A stretch of DNA of 12,226 nt, taken from contig CBFCZV010000048.1 of NCBI GenBank assembly GCA_965602855.1, forward strand, positions 1 to 12,226. The letters run 5' to 3'. Source of the stretch: LH-M37 sp965602855 (GTDB lineage Bacteria; Pseudomonadota; Gammaproteobacteria; SZUA-229). Position 1 is the stretch's first letter, and the number at the start of each line of letters is the position of its first letter. Below, one piece after another: positions 5,848-12,226 of the stretch. Made by a program: the position numbers and the translations under genes. The notes beneath the pieces were generated by a model, which did not search any database, had not been told where the DNA came from, and saw only the letters and a list, made by a program, of their open reading frames with translations.

Positions 5848-7097
5848 TTCATCATATCGAAAAATTCGTCATTAGTTTTAGTGGTTTGCATTTTGCTCAT
5901 GAGGAATTCAATCGCACCGATCTCATCCATAGGCTGCAACAACTTGCGCAAAATCCACATCTTCTGCAATTCGTCTGGCTTGGTCAGCAACTCTTCACGA
6001 CGTGTGCCTGAACGATTGATATTGAAGGCTGGGAAGATACGTTTTTCTGTAATACGACGATCCAGATGGATTTCCATATTACCAGTACCTTTAAATTCTT
6101 CGTAAATGACTTCATCCATTTTCGAGCCGGTATCAACCAGCGCGGTTGCGATAATAGTGATACTACCGCCCTCTTCGATATTACGCGCTGCACCGAAGAA
6201 GCGTTTTGGACGGTGTAATGCATGCGCATCAACACCACCAGTTAATACTTTACCGGAGGAAGGAATCACGGTGTTATAAGCACGTGCCAGACGCGTGATC
6301 GAATCGAGAAGAATGACTACATCTTTTTTATGCTCAGCTAATCGTTTGGCTTTTTCAATCACCATTTCCGCAACCTGTACGTGACGGCTGGCAGGCTCAT
6401 CAAAGGTACTGGAAACTACTTCTCCGCGCACACTGCGTTGCATCTCGGTGACTTCCTCAGGACGCTCATCGATCAACAGAACGATGAGATAACACTCAGG
6501 GTGATTAGCAGCTATCGATTGAGCAATATTGCTCATCAACATAGTTTTACCGGCTTTAGGTGGTGAGACCAGCAAACCACGTTGGCCTTTGCCAATCGGC
6601 GCCACCATATCGATAATACGTGCGGTAATATCTTCGGTACTGCCATTACCACGTTCCATCGTCATACGTTCGTTAGGGTGTAATGGTGTCAGATTCTCAA
6701 AAGCAATTTTGTTACGCGATTGTTCGGGTGATTCAAAATTGACCTGATCCACCTTAAGCATGGCAAAATAACGTTCGCCTTCTTTAGGTGGTCGAATTTT
6801 TCCGGATATGGTGTCACCAGTGCGCATGCTGAATCGGCGGATCTGGCTGGGTGAAACATAAATATCATCCGGGCCCGCTAAATAGGAACTGTCTGCGGCA
6901 CGCAGGAAACCAAAACCATCCTGCAAAATTTCCAGTACGCCATCACCAAATATGTCCTCGCCTTTTTTGGCGTGGGCTTTGAGTATGGCAAAAATAATTT
7001 CTTGTTTTTTAGATCGCGCTACATTATCCAGTTTCATGGATGCGGCCAGGTCGAGAAGTTCCTGAACTGGTTTTAGTTTGAGTTCTGTAAGATTCAT
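5841..7097 (-). CDS. rho: Transcription termination factor Rho
   Basis: A 418-residue hexameric RNA-dependent ATPase/helicase, almost the same length as E. coli Rho (419). The Rho N-terminal helical domain is at 1-45, followed by the cold-shock-like primary RNA-binding domain at about 48-120 (GFGFLR at 61-66, DDIYVSPSQIRRF at 77-89). The ATPase core has Walker A SPPKAGKT at 178-185 (Lys181, Lys184), Walker B VVILLD ending in Asp265, and the arginine finger at Arg366 in NRSGTRREE. These numbers coincide with the E. coli residues. The ATG at 7097 gives the canonical MNLTELK start; a TTG two codons upstream (7103) is less likely. No Shine-Dalgarno sequence precedes it. It is the distal gene of trxA - leader - rho, the E. 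coli order, and is probably autoregulated through its leader. Confidence 0.98.
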   Translation of the reverse strand: MNLTELKLKPVQELLDLAASMKLDNVARSKKQEIIFAILKAHAKKGEDIFGDGVLEILQDGFGFLRAADSSYLAGPDDIYVSPSQIRRFSMRTGDTISGKIRPPKEGERYFAMLKVDQVNFESPEQSRNKIAFENLTPLHPNERMTMERGNGSTEDITARIIDMVAPIGKGQRGLLVSPPKAGKTMLMSNIAQSIAANHPECYLIVLLIDERPEEVTEMQRSVRGEVVSSTFDEPASRHVQVAEMVIEKAKRLAEHKKDVVILLDSITRLARAYNTVIPSSGKVLTGGVDAHALHRPKRFFGAARNIEEGGSITIIATALVDTGSKMDEVIYEEFKGTGNMEIHLDRRITEKRIFPAFNINRSGTRREELLTKPDELQKMWILRKLLQPMDEIGAIEFLMSKMQTTKTNDEFFDMMKG

Positions 7098-7273
7098 AGG
7101 CAAGTTTTTTTGAATAGTTTAAGTTTGATTTATTTTTTAAGTTTTGGTTTTTTTAACAAGCCGGAAAGGCTTTGCCTTGACCACAAGGTGTGCGGCGCAG
7201 GTATGTGCTTGCAAAGCAAGCAGGATTCTTTTGGTATCTATTAAGAGTTAGTTATTTGTATCCTGATAAAACA
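7098..7273 (-). promoter_or_regulatory. rho leader (trxA-rho intergenic region)
   Basis: 176 bases between the trxA stop and the rho ATG with no intrinsic terminator. The minus-strand RNA has an upstream hairpin TGCTTGC/GCAAGCA (7206-7222), then a cluster of overlapping 5-bp hairpins between 7159 and 7188, then a 55-base stretch with no G at all (7102-7156 on the plus strand contains no C) running to within a few bases of the start codon. In E. coli the rho leader is the site of Rho autoregulation by premature termination. The G-free, unstructured stretch fits a Rho-loading region here, though it is richer in A and T than in C. No clear sigma70 promoter was found inside it. Confidence 0.55.
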
Positions 7274-7600
7274 CTACGAGTTACTATCAATAAATGCGGT
7301 TAACTGTGATTTTGATAAAGCACCCACTTTAGTCGCTTCAACTTCACCACCTTTGAACAACATCAAAGTTGGAATTCCGCGAATGCCAAACTTAGGCGGT
7401 GTATTTGGGTTTTCATCAATATTTAATTTTGCAATCTTAATTTTGCCTTCGTAATCGCCCACAATCTCTTCAAGAATTGGCGCAATCATTTTGCAAGGTC
7501 CACACCACTCAGCCCAGTAATCAACTAGTACAGGAATATCAGAATTTAAAACATCTTGTTCAAACGAATCATCGGTAACATAAACGATTTGATTACTCAC
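7274..7600 (-). CDS. trxA: Thioredoxin 1
   Basis: A 108-residue cytoplasmic thiol-disulfide reductase of standard thioredoxin length. The active site is WAEWCGPCKM with redox cysteines Cys33 and Cys36. IRGIPTLMLF carries the conserved cis-proline, and GALSKSQL closes the fold. Thioredoxin is reduced by thioredoxin reductase and supplies electrons to ribonucleotide reductase, methionine sulfoxide reductase and other enzymes. The start is GTG at 7598-7600, with GGAGG 10 bases upstream (complement of CCTCC at 7611-7615); no better start exists. It lies divergent from rhlB and upstream of rho, exactly as in E. coli, which makes this the trxA ortholog rather than another thioredoxin-like protein. 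Confidence 0.97.
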   Translation of the reverse strand: MSNQIVYVTDDSFEQDVLNSDIPVLVDYWAEWCGPCKMIAPILEEIVGDYEGKIKIAKLNIDENPNTPPKFGIRGIPTLMLFKGGEVEATKVGALSKSQLTAFIDSNS

Positions 7601-7694
7601 TGCTGGGATTCCTCCGGAATTAAACTTTTTCTGATCTAGAAAGTGTGTGGTAAGTGCTGGAAATTATTGTCGAATTGAAACTGTTTAAGCTTCG

Positions 7695-7724
7695 TTGACT
7701 TGTATTTGAGCGCTATCTTAGACT
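7695..7724 (+). promoter_or_regulatory. Candidate rhlB promoter in the trxA/rhlB divergent region
   Basis: TTGACT at 7695-7700 is separated by 18 bases from TAGACT at 7719-7724. This would start transcription about 55 bases before the rhlB ATG. The rest of the 185-base divergent gap (7601-7785) shows no convincing trxA promoter and no strong palindrome. Confidence 0.4.
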
Positions 7725-7785
7725 ATTTTCTGGATTTGTACACCCCTTTTCTGTATGTGATTCCGTTTTGGGTTAAGCTACGCGG

Positions 7786-9066
7786 ATGACTGATACTAAT
7801 ATTACAGATACACGTTTTGACCAGTTCGATTTAGATTCACGCATTATTCAGGGTTTAAATGACATTGGCTTCCAGTTTTGCACACCTATTCAGGCAGAAA
7901 GCATTCCTATCGCCATTACCGGCCAGGATGTTGCGGGCGAAGCCCAAACCGGAACTGGTAAAACAGCTGCCTTCATGGTGGCCTGCTACGACTATTTATT
8001 AAAAAATCCTGCAGCTGACACAAAGCGCGCCAATCAGCCTAGAGCTTTAATACTGGCACCGACACGCGAGCTGGCTATCCAAATTCATAAGGACGCATTG
8101 AGCATAGGCAAACATACTGGTCTTACTTTGGGTCTGGCTTATGGCGGCACCGGTTACGAACAGCAGCGCCAACAACTGACCGATGGTGTCGATATTTTGA
8201 TCGGCACACCGGGGCGTATCATCGATTATTTCAAACAGCACGTTTTTGATCTCAAAGCCTGCCAATGTGTGATACTGGATGAAGCTGACCGTATGTTCGA
8301 TCTTGGTTTTATCAAGGATATTCGTTATTTATTAAATCACTGCCCAGATCCAGAAAAACGCCTGAGCCTACTTTTCTCTGCCACACTGACACACAGAATT
8401 GGCGAGCTTGCCTATGATCATATGAAAGATCCTGTGGAAGTTCGTATTAAGGCAAACACCAAAACCGCAGATAAAGTTAAACAAACGGTTTATTACCCGG
8501 CCAATGATGAAAAAGTTCCTCTGTTGCTGGGATTAATGAAATCACTCGAGACCAAACGTAGCATCGTTTTTATCAACACCAAGCGCGTTGCTGAAAATGT
8601 CGATGCCTGGCTGGAAGGCAATAGCATTAAATCGGCACTGCTCTCCGGTGATGTACCGCAGACAAAACGCCAGACACTGCTGAAGAAATTTGAGGACGGC
8701 GAATTCGATGTCCTGGTCGCCACCGATGTGGCTGCTCGCGGCCTGCATATTCCGGAAATTAGCCACGTCTTTAACTACGACCTGCCGCAATCAGGTGAAG
8801 ATTATGTCCACCGTGTTGGGCGAACTGCACGTGCCGGTGCCAGTGGTGCTGCCATCAGTTTTGCCTGTGAAGATTATGCGCATTATCTGATGGACATAGA
8901 AGAGTACATCGGTCATCGCGTGAACAACGAGCCGGTATCTGCAGATCTACTCACCAAGCCACTGCCACGTGCAAAACGTGAACGCAAGCCCAGACCGGGT
9001 CAAAAAGGTGGGCATGGTAATGGCCAAAGACGCCATCAGTCAGGCAATAGAAACCACAGGCGTTAA
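7786..9066 (+). CDS. rhlB: ATP-dependent RNA helicase RhlB (DEAD-box)
   Basis: A 426-residue DEAD-box helicase. All core motifs are present in order: Q motif with Phe29 and TPIQ 33-36, motif I AQTGTGKT 53-60, Ia PTREL 92-96, GG 120-121, TPGR 141-144, motif II DEAD 165-168, motif III SAT 198-200, then in the second RecA domain VFINTKRVAE, ATDVAARGLHIP and HRVGRTARAG. A strongly basic Arg/Lys/Gly/His tail of about 35 residues ends the protein and probably binds RNA. The divergent position next to trxA-rho is that of E. coli rhlB, whose product is the degradosome helicase bound to RNase E and PNPase, and the length (E. coli about 421) agrees. That separates it from RhlE, SrmB or DeaD. No strong Shine-Dalgarno sequence precedes the ATG. 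Confidence 0.95.
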   Translation: MTDTNITDTRFDQFDLDSRIIQGLNDIGFQFCTPIQAESIPIAITGQDVAGEAQTGTGKTAAFMVACYDYLLKNPAADTKRANQPRALILAPTRELAIQIHKDALSIGKHTGLTLGLAYGGTGYEQQRQQLTDGVDILIGTPGRIIDYFKQHVFDLKACQCVILDEADRMFDLGFIKDIRYLLNHCPDPEKRLSLLFSATLTHRIGELAYDHMKDPVEVRIKANTKTADKVKQTVYYPANDEKVPLLLGLMKSLETKRSIVFINTKRVAENVDAWLEGNSIKSALLSGDVPQTKRQTLLKKFEDGEFDVLVATDVAARGLHIPEISHVFNYDLPQSGEDYVHRVGRTARAGASGAAISFACEDYAHYLMDIEEYIGHRVNNEPVSADLLTKPLPRAKRERKPRPGQKGGHGNGQRRHQSGNRNHRR

Positions 9067-9083
9067 ATCAGAAAAGAGATAGT

Positions 9084-9104
9084 GCTGGAAACTATTTTTC
9101 CAGC
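9084..9104. terminator. Possible shared hairpin between convergent rhlB and purK
   Basis: GCTGGAAA (9084-9091) and TTTCCAGC (9097-9104) form a perfect 8-bp stem with a 5-base loop that contains the purK stop codon (9092-9094). There is no T-run directly after it on either strand, so termination is plausible from position but weak by sequence. Confidence 0.4.
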
Positions 9105-10231
9105 TCGTCAAAAGCCCGCCTGGCGACCGCCAGTGCCTGCTCAACATCATCAGCCAGTACATTGAAGTGCCCCATTTTACGACCGGGGCGCGCCTCTTTC
9201 TTACCGTACAGATGTAGCTTGATTTCAGGATGCGCCAACAGGACTTTCCAGTCCGGATCCCATAAATCACCCAGCATGTTCACCATCACCACCGGTGAAA
9301 TCAAACGGGTATCGCCCGGCCTCAAACCACACATCATGCGCGCCTGTTGCTCGAACTGTGAAGTCACACAGGCATCCTTAGTGTAATGGCCGCTGTTGTG
9401 CGTGCGAGGTGCCATCTCATTGAATAGCAACTCACCCTCACTGGAAATGAAAAACTCTACCGCAAGAATACCGACATAATCCATCGACTCAGCCAGATCA
9501 ATAGCCTGCTGTCGCGCCTTTTCTGCGATAGCCTCATCAACCCGCGCCGGCACCGCGCTTTGATGCAAGATGCCATTACGATGCTCGTTTTCAGCGATGG
9601 GATAACTCACCGCCTCGCCCTGAGCGTTGCGTGCCACAATCACAGATATTTCCAGCGCCAGAACGATCTTTTTCTCCAGTACGCAATCAACCCTGTTCAT
9701 CGACTCGTAAGCGGCCTTCAGCTCTTCTGGCTGATTAATCACCACCTGACCTTTGCCATCATAGCCCAGAGTCGCGCTTTTCAGGATCGCGGGCACACCG
9801 ATGGCTTCTATCGCTTTATCAACGTCGGCATCAGATTGAATAAAATAATAAGGCGCAGGACTCAAGCCCGCCTTCAGGGCATATTGTTTTTCACGATCAC
9901 GATTTTGCGCCACTTCCAGCGCATCCGCAGACGGAGAAACCCGTGTATTTTTGGCCAGATAGCGCAGACTTTCAGCAGGCACATTCTCAAATTCTGTGGT
10001 GACCGCGTCACAGCGAGAGGCCAGCAAATCCAGCGCAGCCTTATCCAGATAATCTGCCTTGATATGCTCATCCGCAATACGACCTGCGGGACTACCTTCA
10101 TCAGGGTCGAGCACAATGATGCGATAACCCAAAGTGCGTGCGGCTACACAGAACATACGTCCCAACTGGCCGCCACCCAAAACACCGAGTGTTGCCCCAG
10201 GTAATATTTCTGGAAGTTTCTGTTTCGACAT
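9092..10231 (-). CDS. purK: N5-carboxyaminoimidazole ribonucleotide synthase PurK
   Basis: A 379-residue cytosolic ATP-grasp enzyme that carboxylates AIR with ATP and bicarbonate to give N5-CAIR in de novo purine synthesis. The N-terminal dinucleotide-like fold has GVLGGGQLGRM (16-26) and TTEFENVP (78-85). The ATP-grasp domain has KSATLGYDGKGQ (151-162), VEFF (258-261) and the metal/substrate segment NEMAPRTHNSGH (271-282). PurE, the next enzyme, is encoded immediately upstream on the same strand, so the two form a purE-purK operon. The ATG at 10231 is chosen. An in-frame TTG at 10258 abuts the purE stop codon and would add 9 residues; it cannot be excluded because AGGA lies 4 bases before it. 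Confidence 0.96.
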   Translation of the reverse strand: MSKQKLPEILPGATLGVLGGGQLGRMFCVAARTLGYRIIVLDPDEGSPAGRIADEHIKADYLDKAALDLLASRCDAVTTEFENVPAESLRYLAKNTRVSPSADALEVAQNRDREKQYALKAGLSPAPYYFIQSDADVDKAIEAIGVPAILKSATLGYDGKGQVVINQPEELKAAYESMNRVDCVLEKKIVLALEISVIVARNAQGEAVSYPIAENEHRNGILHQSAVPARVDEAIAEKARQQAIDLAESMDYVGILAVEFFISSEGELLFNEMAPRTHNSGHYTKDACVTSQFEQQARMMCGLRPGDTRLISPVVMVNMLGDLWDPDWKVLLAHPEIKLHLYGKKEARPGRKMGHFNVLADDVEQALAVARRAFDELEK

Positions 10232-10258
10232 ATCTCTATTTGATCTTGAGTGGTTCAA

Positions 10259-10753
10259 TCAGTCCTGTGGTGGAAGAGACATATCCATCACAGCATCTTT
10301 CTGAATCGCACGGAAAGCATCGAGCTTATCGGCCAGCGCCTTATCGGTAATAGCCAGCAATGAAATTGCGTACAAAGCTGCATTAGCCGCGCCAGCTTCA
10401 CCAATCGCGAAAGTCGCCACGGGAATACCTTTGGGCATTTGTACGATGGACAACAGGGAATCCATACCTTTCAGATATTTTGAAGGTACAGGCACACCCA
10501 ATACTGGCACGGTCGATTTAGCCGCCAGCATACCTGGTAAATGCGCTGCACCACCAGCACCGGCAATGATACAGGCCAGGCCGTTATCTCGTGCGCTAGC
10601 GGCATAATCAAATAACAAATCAGGCGTTCTATGCGCTGAAACCACCTGCGCTTCATAAGGCACGCCAAAGGCTTCCAGCTGCTGAACAGCATGCTCCATT
10701 ACCGGCCAGTCGCTCTGACTGCCCATTACCACACCAACTTTAAGTGTTGTCAT
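10259..10753 (-). CDS. purE: N5-carboxyaminoimidazole ribonucleotide mutase PurE
   Basis: A 164-residue enzyme that converts N5-CAIR, the PurK product, to CAIR in de novo purine synthesis. Signatures of class I PurE are GSQSDW (11-16), the SAHRTP loop (39-44, with His41) and the nucleotide loop GAGGAAHLPG (65-74). The presence of purK immediately downstream confirms the class I, two-enzyme bacterial route. The ATG is preceded by a G-rich GGGGCGGTG segment close to the start that can serve as ribosome site. No PurR-type operator is recognisable upstream. Length is normal for the family. Confidence 0.97.
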   Translation of the reverse strand: MTTLKVGVVMGSQSDWPVMEHAVQQLEAFGVPYEAQVVSAHRTPDLLFDYAASARDNGLACIIAGAGGAAHLPGMLAAKSTVPVLGVPVPSKYLKGMDSLLSIVQMPKGIPVATFAIGEAGAANAALYAISLLAITDKALADKLDAFRAIQKDAVMDMSLPPQD

Positions 10754-10793
10754 ATTTCACCGCCCCGTAAATATCGAGGAAAAAACCGAGTAT

Positions 10794-10821
10794 TTTATAC
10801 GAATTTAAAGAATTTTACGAA
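10794..10821 (-). promoter_or_regulatory. Candidate purEK promoter
   Basis: On the minus strand TATAAA (10799-10794) lies 16 bases downstream of TTCGTA (10821-10816, three of six -35 matches). This gives a leader of about 33 bases before the purE ATG. The region is the 73-base gap after the 157-aa gene, and no terminator is seen there, so read-through from that gene is also possible. Confidence 0.3.
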
Positions 10822-10826
10822 GATAG

Positions 10827-11300
10827 CTAGTCAGCATATCTGATCTTGCCCGTCTTCAGGTACAGAGCCAGACTACTCGCTACCTCAAGGCCACTGCCAT
10901 TTACCTTTACATCGTTCTCACCCAAATCGATGCCCATACCAAAATCAACTGCAATCTCTTCTATTTTAATATTCAGCCCCATATCTTCGGCATTGTTTAA
11001 TAGATCAATTTTGGACATCACGAAGGAATAACCCTCGTCAGGGAAGATGCCATCAAAAATCTTACGCATACACAAATTCATTCCCTTCTCTTCCAGTGAG
11101 AACTCAGCAAACGAAGCCTGCACATAGCCGAACAAATAGCCCGCCGTCACCGTATCATCCATACGTTTGAACACGGCCTTCCATTTTTCCTGAGTCGCCT
11201 CATCCGCCGCCGACTTGATTTGCTTATGCAAAGCAGAACCCACACGAATGATGACATCGTCTAATTGTTTATTATTCTTATGCTTGAACAATCCGAACAT
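10827..11300 (-). CDS. Hypothetical protein, 157 residues
   Basis: I do not recognise this family. The frame begins MFGLFKHK and has no signal peptide or membrane segment. It looks like a soluble, alpha-rich cytoplasmic protein with an amphipathic first half (residues about 10-75) and a more beta-like second half ending in SSLALYLKTGKIRYAD. A Cys at about residue 77 is its only one, and no metal or nucleotide motif is seen. The start is the ATG at 11300 with only weak AAGA upstream. It sits alone between the tRNA and purE on the same strand. Its codon use looks like that of its neighbours, and the length and lack of a competing frame support a real gene. Confidence 0.7.
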   Translation of the reverse strand: MFGLFKHKNNKQLDDVIIRVGSALHKQIKSAADEATQEKWKAVFKRMDDTVTAGYLFGYVQASFAEFSLEEKGMNLCMRKIFDGIFPDEGYSFVMSKIDLLNNAEDMGLNIKIEEIAVDFGMGIDLGENDVKVNGSGLEVASSLALYLKTGKIRYAD

Positions 11301-11420
11301 GCGATCTTAAAACCCCTGAGATACCACTAATATAATAAGTTAATAATAGGCGTAGAGTATAGAAGATCATCTCAATACAATCAGATGAAACAGGTTTTAG
11401 AAAAGACATTATTTAAAAAA

Positions 11421-11497
11421 TGGTGGTTATGGGTGGACTTGAACCACCGACCCCGGCATTATGAATGCCGTGCTCTAACCAGCTGAGCTACATAACC
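11421..11497 (-). tRNA. tRNA with CAU anticodon, most likely elongator tRNA-Met
   Basis: A 77-base cloverleaf with an encoded CCA. The acceptor stem is GGTTATG / CATAACC, the D stem GCTC / GAGC, the anticodon stem CGGCA / TGCCG around loop TTCATAA (anticodon CAT), and the T arm GGTGG-TTCAAGT-CCACC. The D arm, GGGGTC variable loop and overall length closely match E. coli elongator tRNA-Met. The first pair is a normal G-C, so it is not the initiator. A CAU anticodon could also belong to lysidine-modified tRNA-Ile2, which needs a covariance or TilS-determinant check. It lies downstream of ychF on the same strand, as I recall from Pseudomonas. Six T follow the CCA on the coding strand (complement of A6 at 11415-11420). 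Confidence 0.93.
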
Positions 11498-11515
11498 ATG
11501 TTTTGAAGGCCGCAG

Positions 11516-11544
11516 ATTTTGGACTTTTGCGGCTACTGTGTCAA
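11516..11544 (-). promoter_or_regulatory. tRNA promoter
   Basis: On the minus strand a perfect TTGACA (11544-11539) and CAAAAT (11521-11516, four of six) are spaced by exactly 17 bases. The segment after the -10 box is CTGCGGCC, a GC-rich discriminator of the type found at stringently controlled stable-RNA promoters. Transcription would begin about 12 bases before the mature tRNA 5' end at 11497. Confidence 0.6.
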
Positions 11545-11567
11545 TAAAAACAAGCGTTCAGATGCAA

Positions 11568-12226
11568 TTAAACATTAAACCTGAAATGCATGACGTCGCC
11601 ATCCTGGACAATGTAATCCTTACCCTCAACGCGCAACTTGCCCACTTCCTTCGCACCCTGCTCACCATTGTTATCGACAAAATCCTGATAAGCGATAGTT
11701 TCTGCACGAATAAAGCCTTTTTCAAAATCGGTGTGGATGACTGCGGCCGCTTTTGGTGCCGTTGCACCCACAGCCACGGTCCAGGCTCTGACCTCTTTTA
11801 CACCAGCGGTGAAGTAGGTTTGTAGACCCAGCAGCTCATAACCAGCACGAATTACTAAATTCAGACCAGGCTCTTCCAGGCCTAAATCCTGCATGAACTC
11901 AGCACGCTCTTCATCGTCTAGCTCGATCAATTCTGATTCAATCGCGGCACAAACCGGCACCACAACCGCGCCCTCTTCTTCTGCAATCTTGTTTACTGCA
12001 TCCAGATAGGGGTTATTTTCAAAACCATCTTCATTAACGTTAGCAATGTACATTACTGGTTTGAGCGTAATCAAATGAAATTCGTGTAAGCCTGCGATGT
12101 CATCATCACTCAAGCCCAAAGCACGTACAGGTTTGCCTTCATCGAGCTGTGCCAGCACTTTTTCCAGTATTACCAACTTGGCTTTAGCGTCTTTATCACC
12201 GCTCTTGGCGACTTTAGCCATACGAG
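11568..12226 (-). CDS. ychF: Ribosome-associated ATPase/GTPase YchF, C-terminal part
   Basis: The frame is open through the window edge, so the N-terminal P-loop domain (G1-G4 motifs) is missing; about 219 residues are present of roughly 363 in E. coli YchF. The fragment aligns by eye with E. coli YchF almost throughout: the helical segment KAKLVILEKVLAQL, then LKPVMYIANVNEDGFENNPY, VVPVCAAIESELIELDDEER, LGLEEPGLNLVIRAGY, and the C-terminal TGS domain with TYFTAGVKEVRAWT, HTDFEKGFIRAET and the ending DGDVMHFRFNV. YchF (Obg family, OLA1-type) binds ATP in preference to GTP, associates with ribosomes and affects translation-start choice and oxidative-stress response. The ATG at 12221 is internal, not the start. 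The stop lies 70 bases before the tRNA on the same strand. Confidence 0.97.
   Translation of the reverse strand, partial: RMAKVAKSGDKDAKAKLVILEKVLAQLDEGKPVRALGLSDDDIAGLHEFHLITLKPVMYIANVNEDGFENNPYLDAVNKIAEEEGAVVVPVCAAIESELIELDDEERAEFMQDLGLEEPGLNLVIRAGYELLGLQTYFTAGVKEVRAWTVAVGATAPKAAAVIHTDFEKGFIRAETIAYQDFVDNNGEQGAKEVGKLRVEGKDYIVQDGDVMHFRFNV

Noticed and set aside
7098..7103. TTG start two codons before the rho ATG
   Set aside because: The ATG gives the canonical MNLTELK start and residue numbering identical to E. coli Rho.
7206..7222. TGCTTGC/GCAAGCA hairpin as terminator of trxA
   Set aside because: No T-run follows it on the minus strand; it is better seen as part of the rho leader.
9560..10204. 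A 214-codon open frame on the plus strand inside purK
   Set aside because: It lies fully antisense to purK, whose ATP-grasp motifs are all intact, and its translation shows no recognisable domain.
1..12226. Mobile element, CRISPR array, prophage or genomic island
   Set aside because: No transposase or integrase frame, no regularly spaced repeats, no tRNA-fragment duplication and a conserved housekeeping gene order across most of the window.

Overview
The window looks like ordinary chromosome from a gammaproteobacterium of moderate GC content. The block rhlB / trxA - leader - rho, with rhlB divergent from trxA, is the arrangement known from E. coli. purE-purK and ychF next to a CAU-anticodon tRNA fit the same group. 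No transposase, integrase, phage gene, CRISPR array or rRNA is visible. Genus cannot be named from the sequence; a YeeE/YedE-type sulfur transporter is present but does not by itself make the organism a sulfur oxidiser.

Layout. Positions 1-2302 (+) hold the end of a Bat (Bacteroides aerotolerance-type) operon: the charged C-terminal half of a VWA/TPR BatB/BatC-like protein, then a complete BatD. A candidate promoter leads to a YeeE/YedE (thiosulfate-permease family) gene at 2377-3645. A 229-base gap follows with a TTGACA-type promoter candidate, a 29-codon open frame with two Trp codons and a strong intrinsic terminator. That terminator lies directly in front of a DMT/EamA exporter gene (3875-4780), so the exporter probably has an attenuated leader. 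A 19-bp RNA hairpin separates the exporter from a small lipoprotein gene (4871-5248).

Positions 5249-7600 (-) carry, in transcription order, trxA, a structured and G-free leader, rho, and a membrane-anchored retropepsin-like protease. rhlB (7786-9066, +) diverges from trxA. purK and purE (9092-10753, -) converge on rhlB and share a hairpin with it. Upstream of purE are an unrecognised 157-aa gene (10827-11300, -), a tRNA-CAU gene (11421-11497, -) with a stable-RNA-type promoter, and the C-terminal part of ychF (11568-12226, -).

Functionally the window is mostly housekeeping: transcription termination and RNA decay (rho, rhlB), redox (trxA), purine synthesis (purE, purK) and translation-linked functions (tRNA, ychF). 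The Bat cluster and the two transporters are the more variable part. Nothing seen amounts to a large undescribed system. The most rewarding places are the non-coding ones: the leader before the EamA gene, the G·U-preserving hairpin at 4806-4847, and the rho leader.
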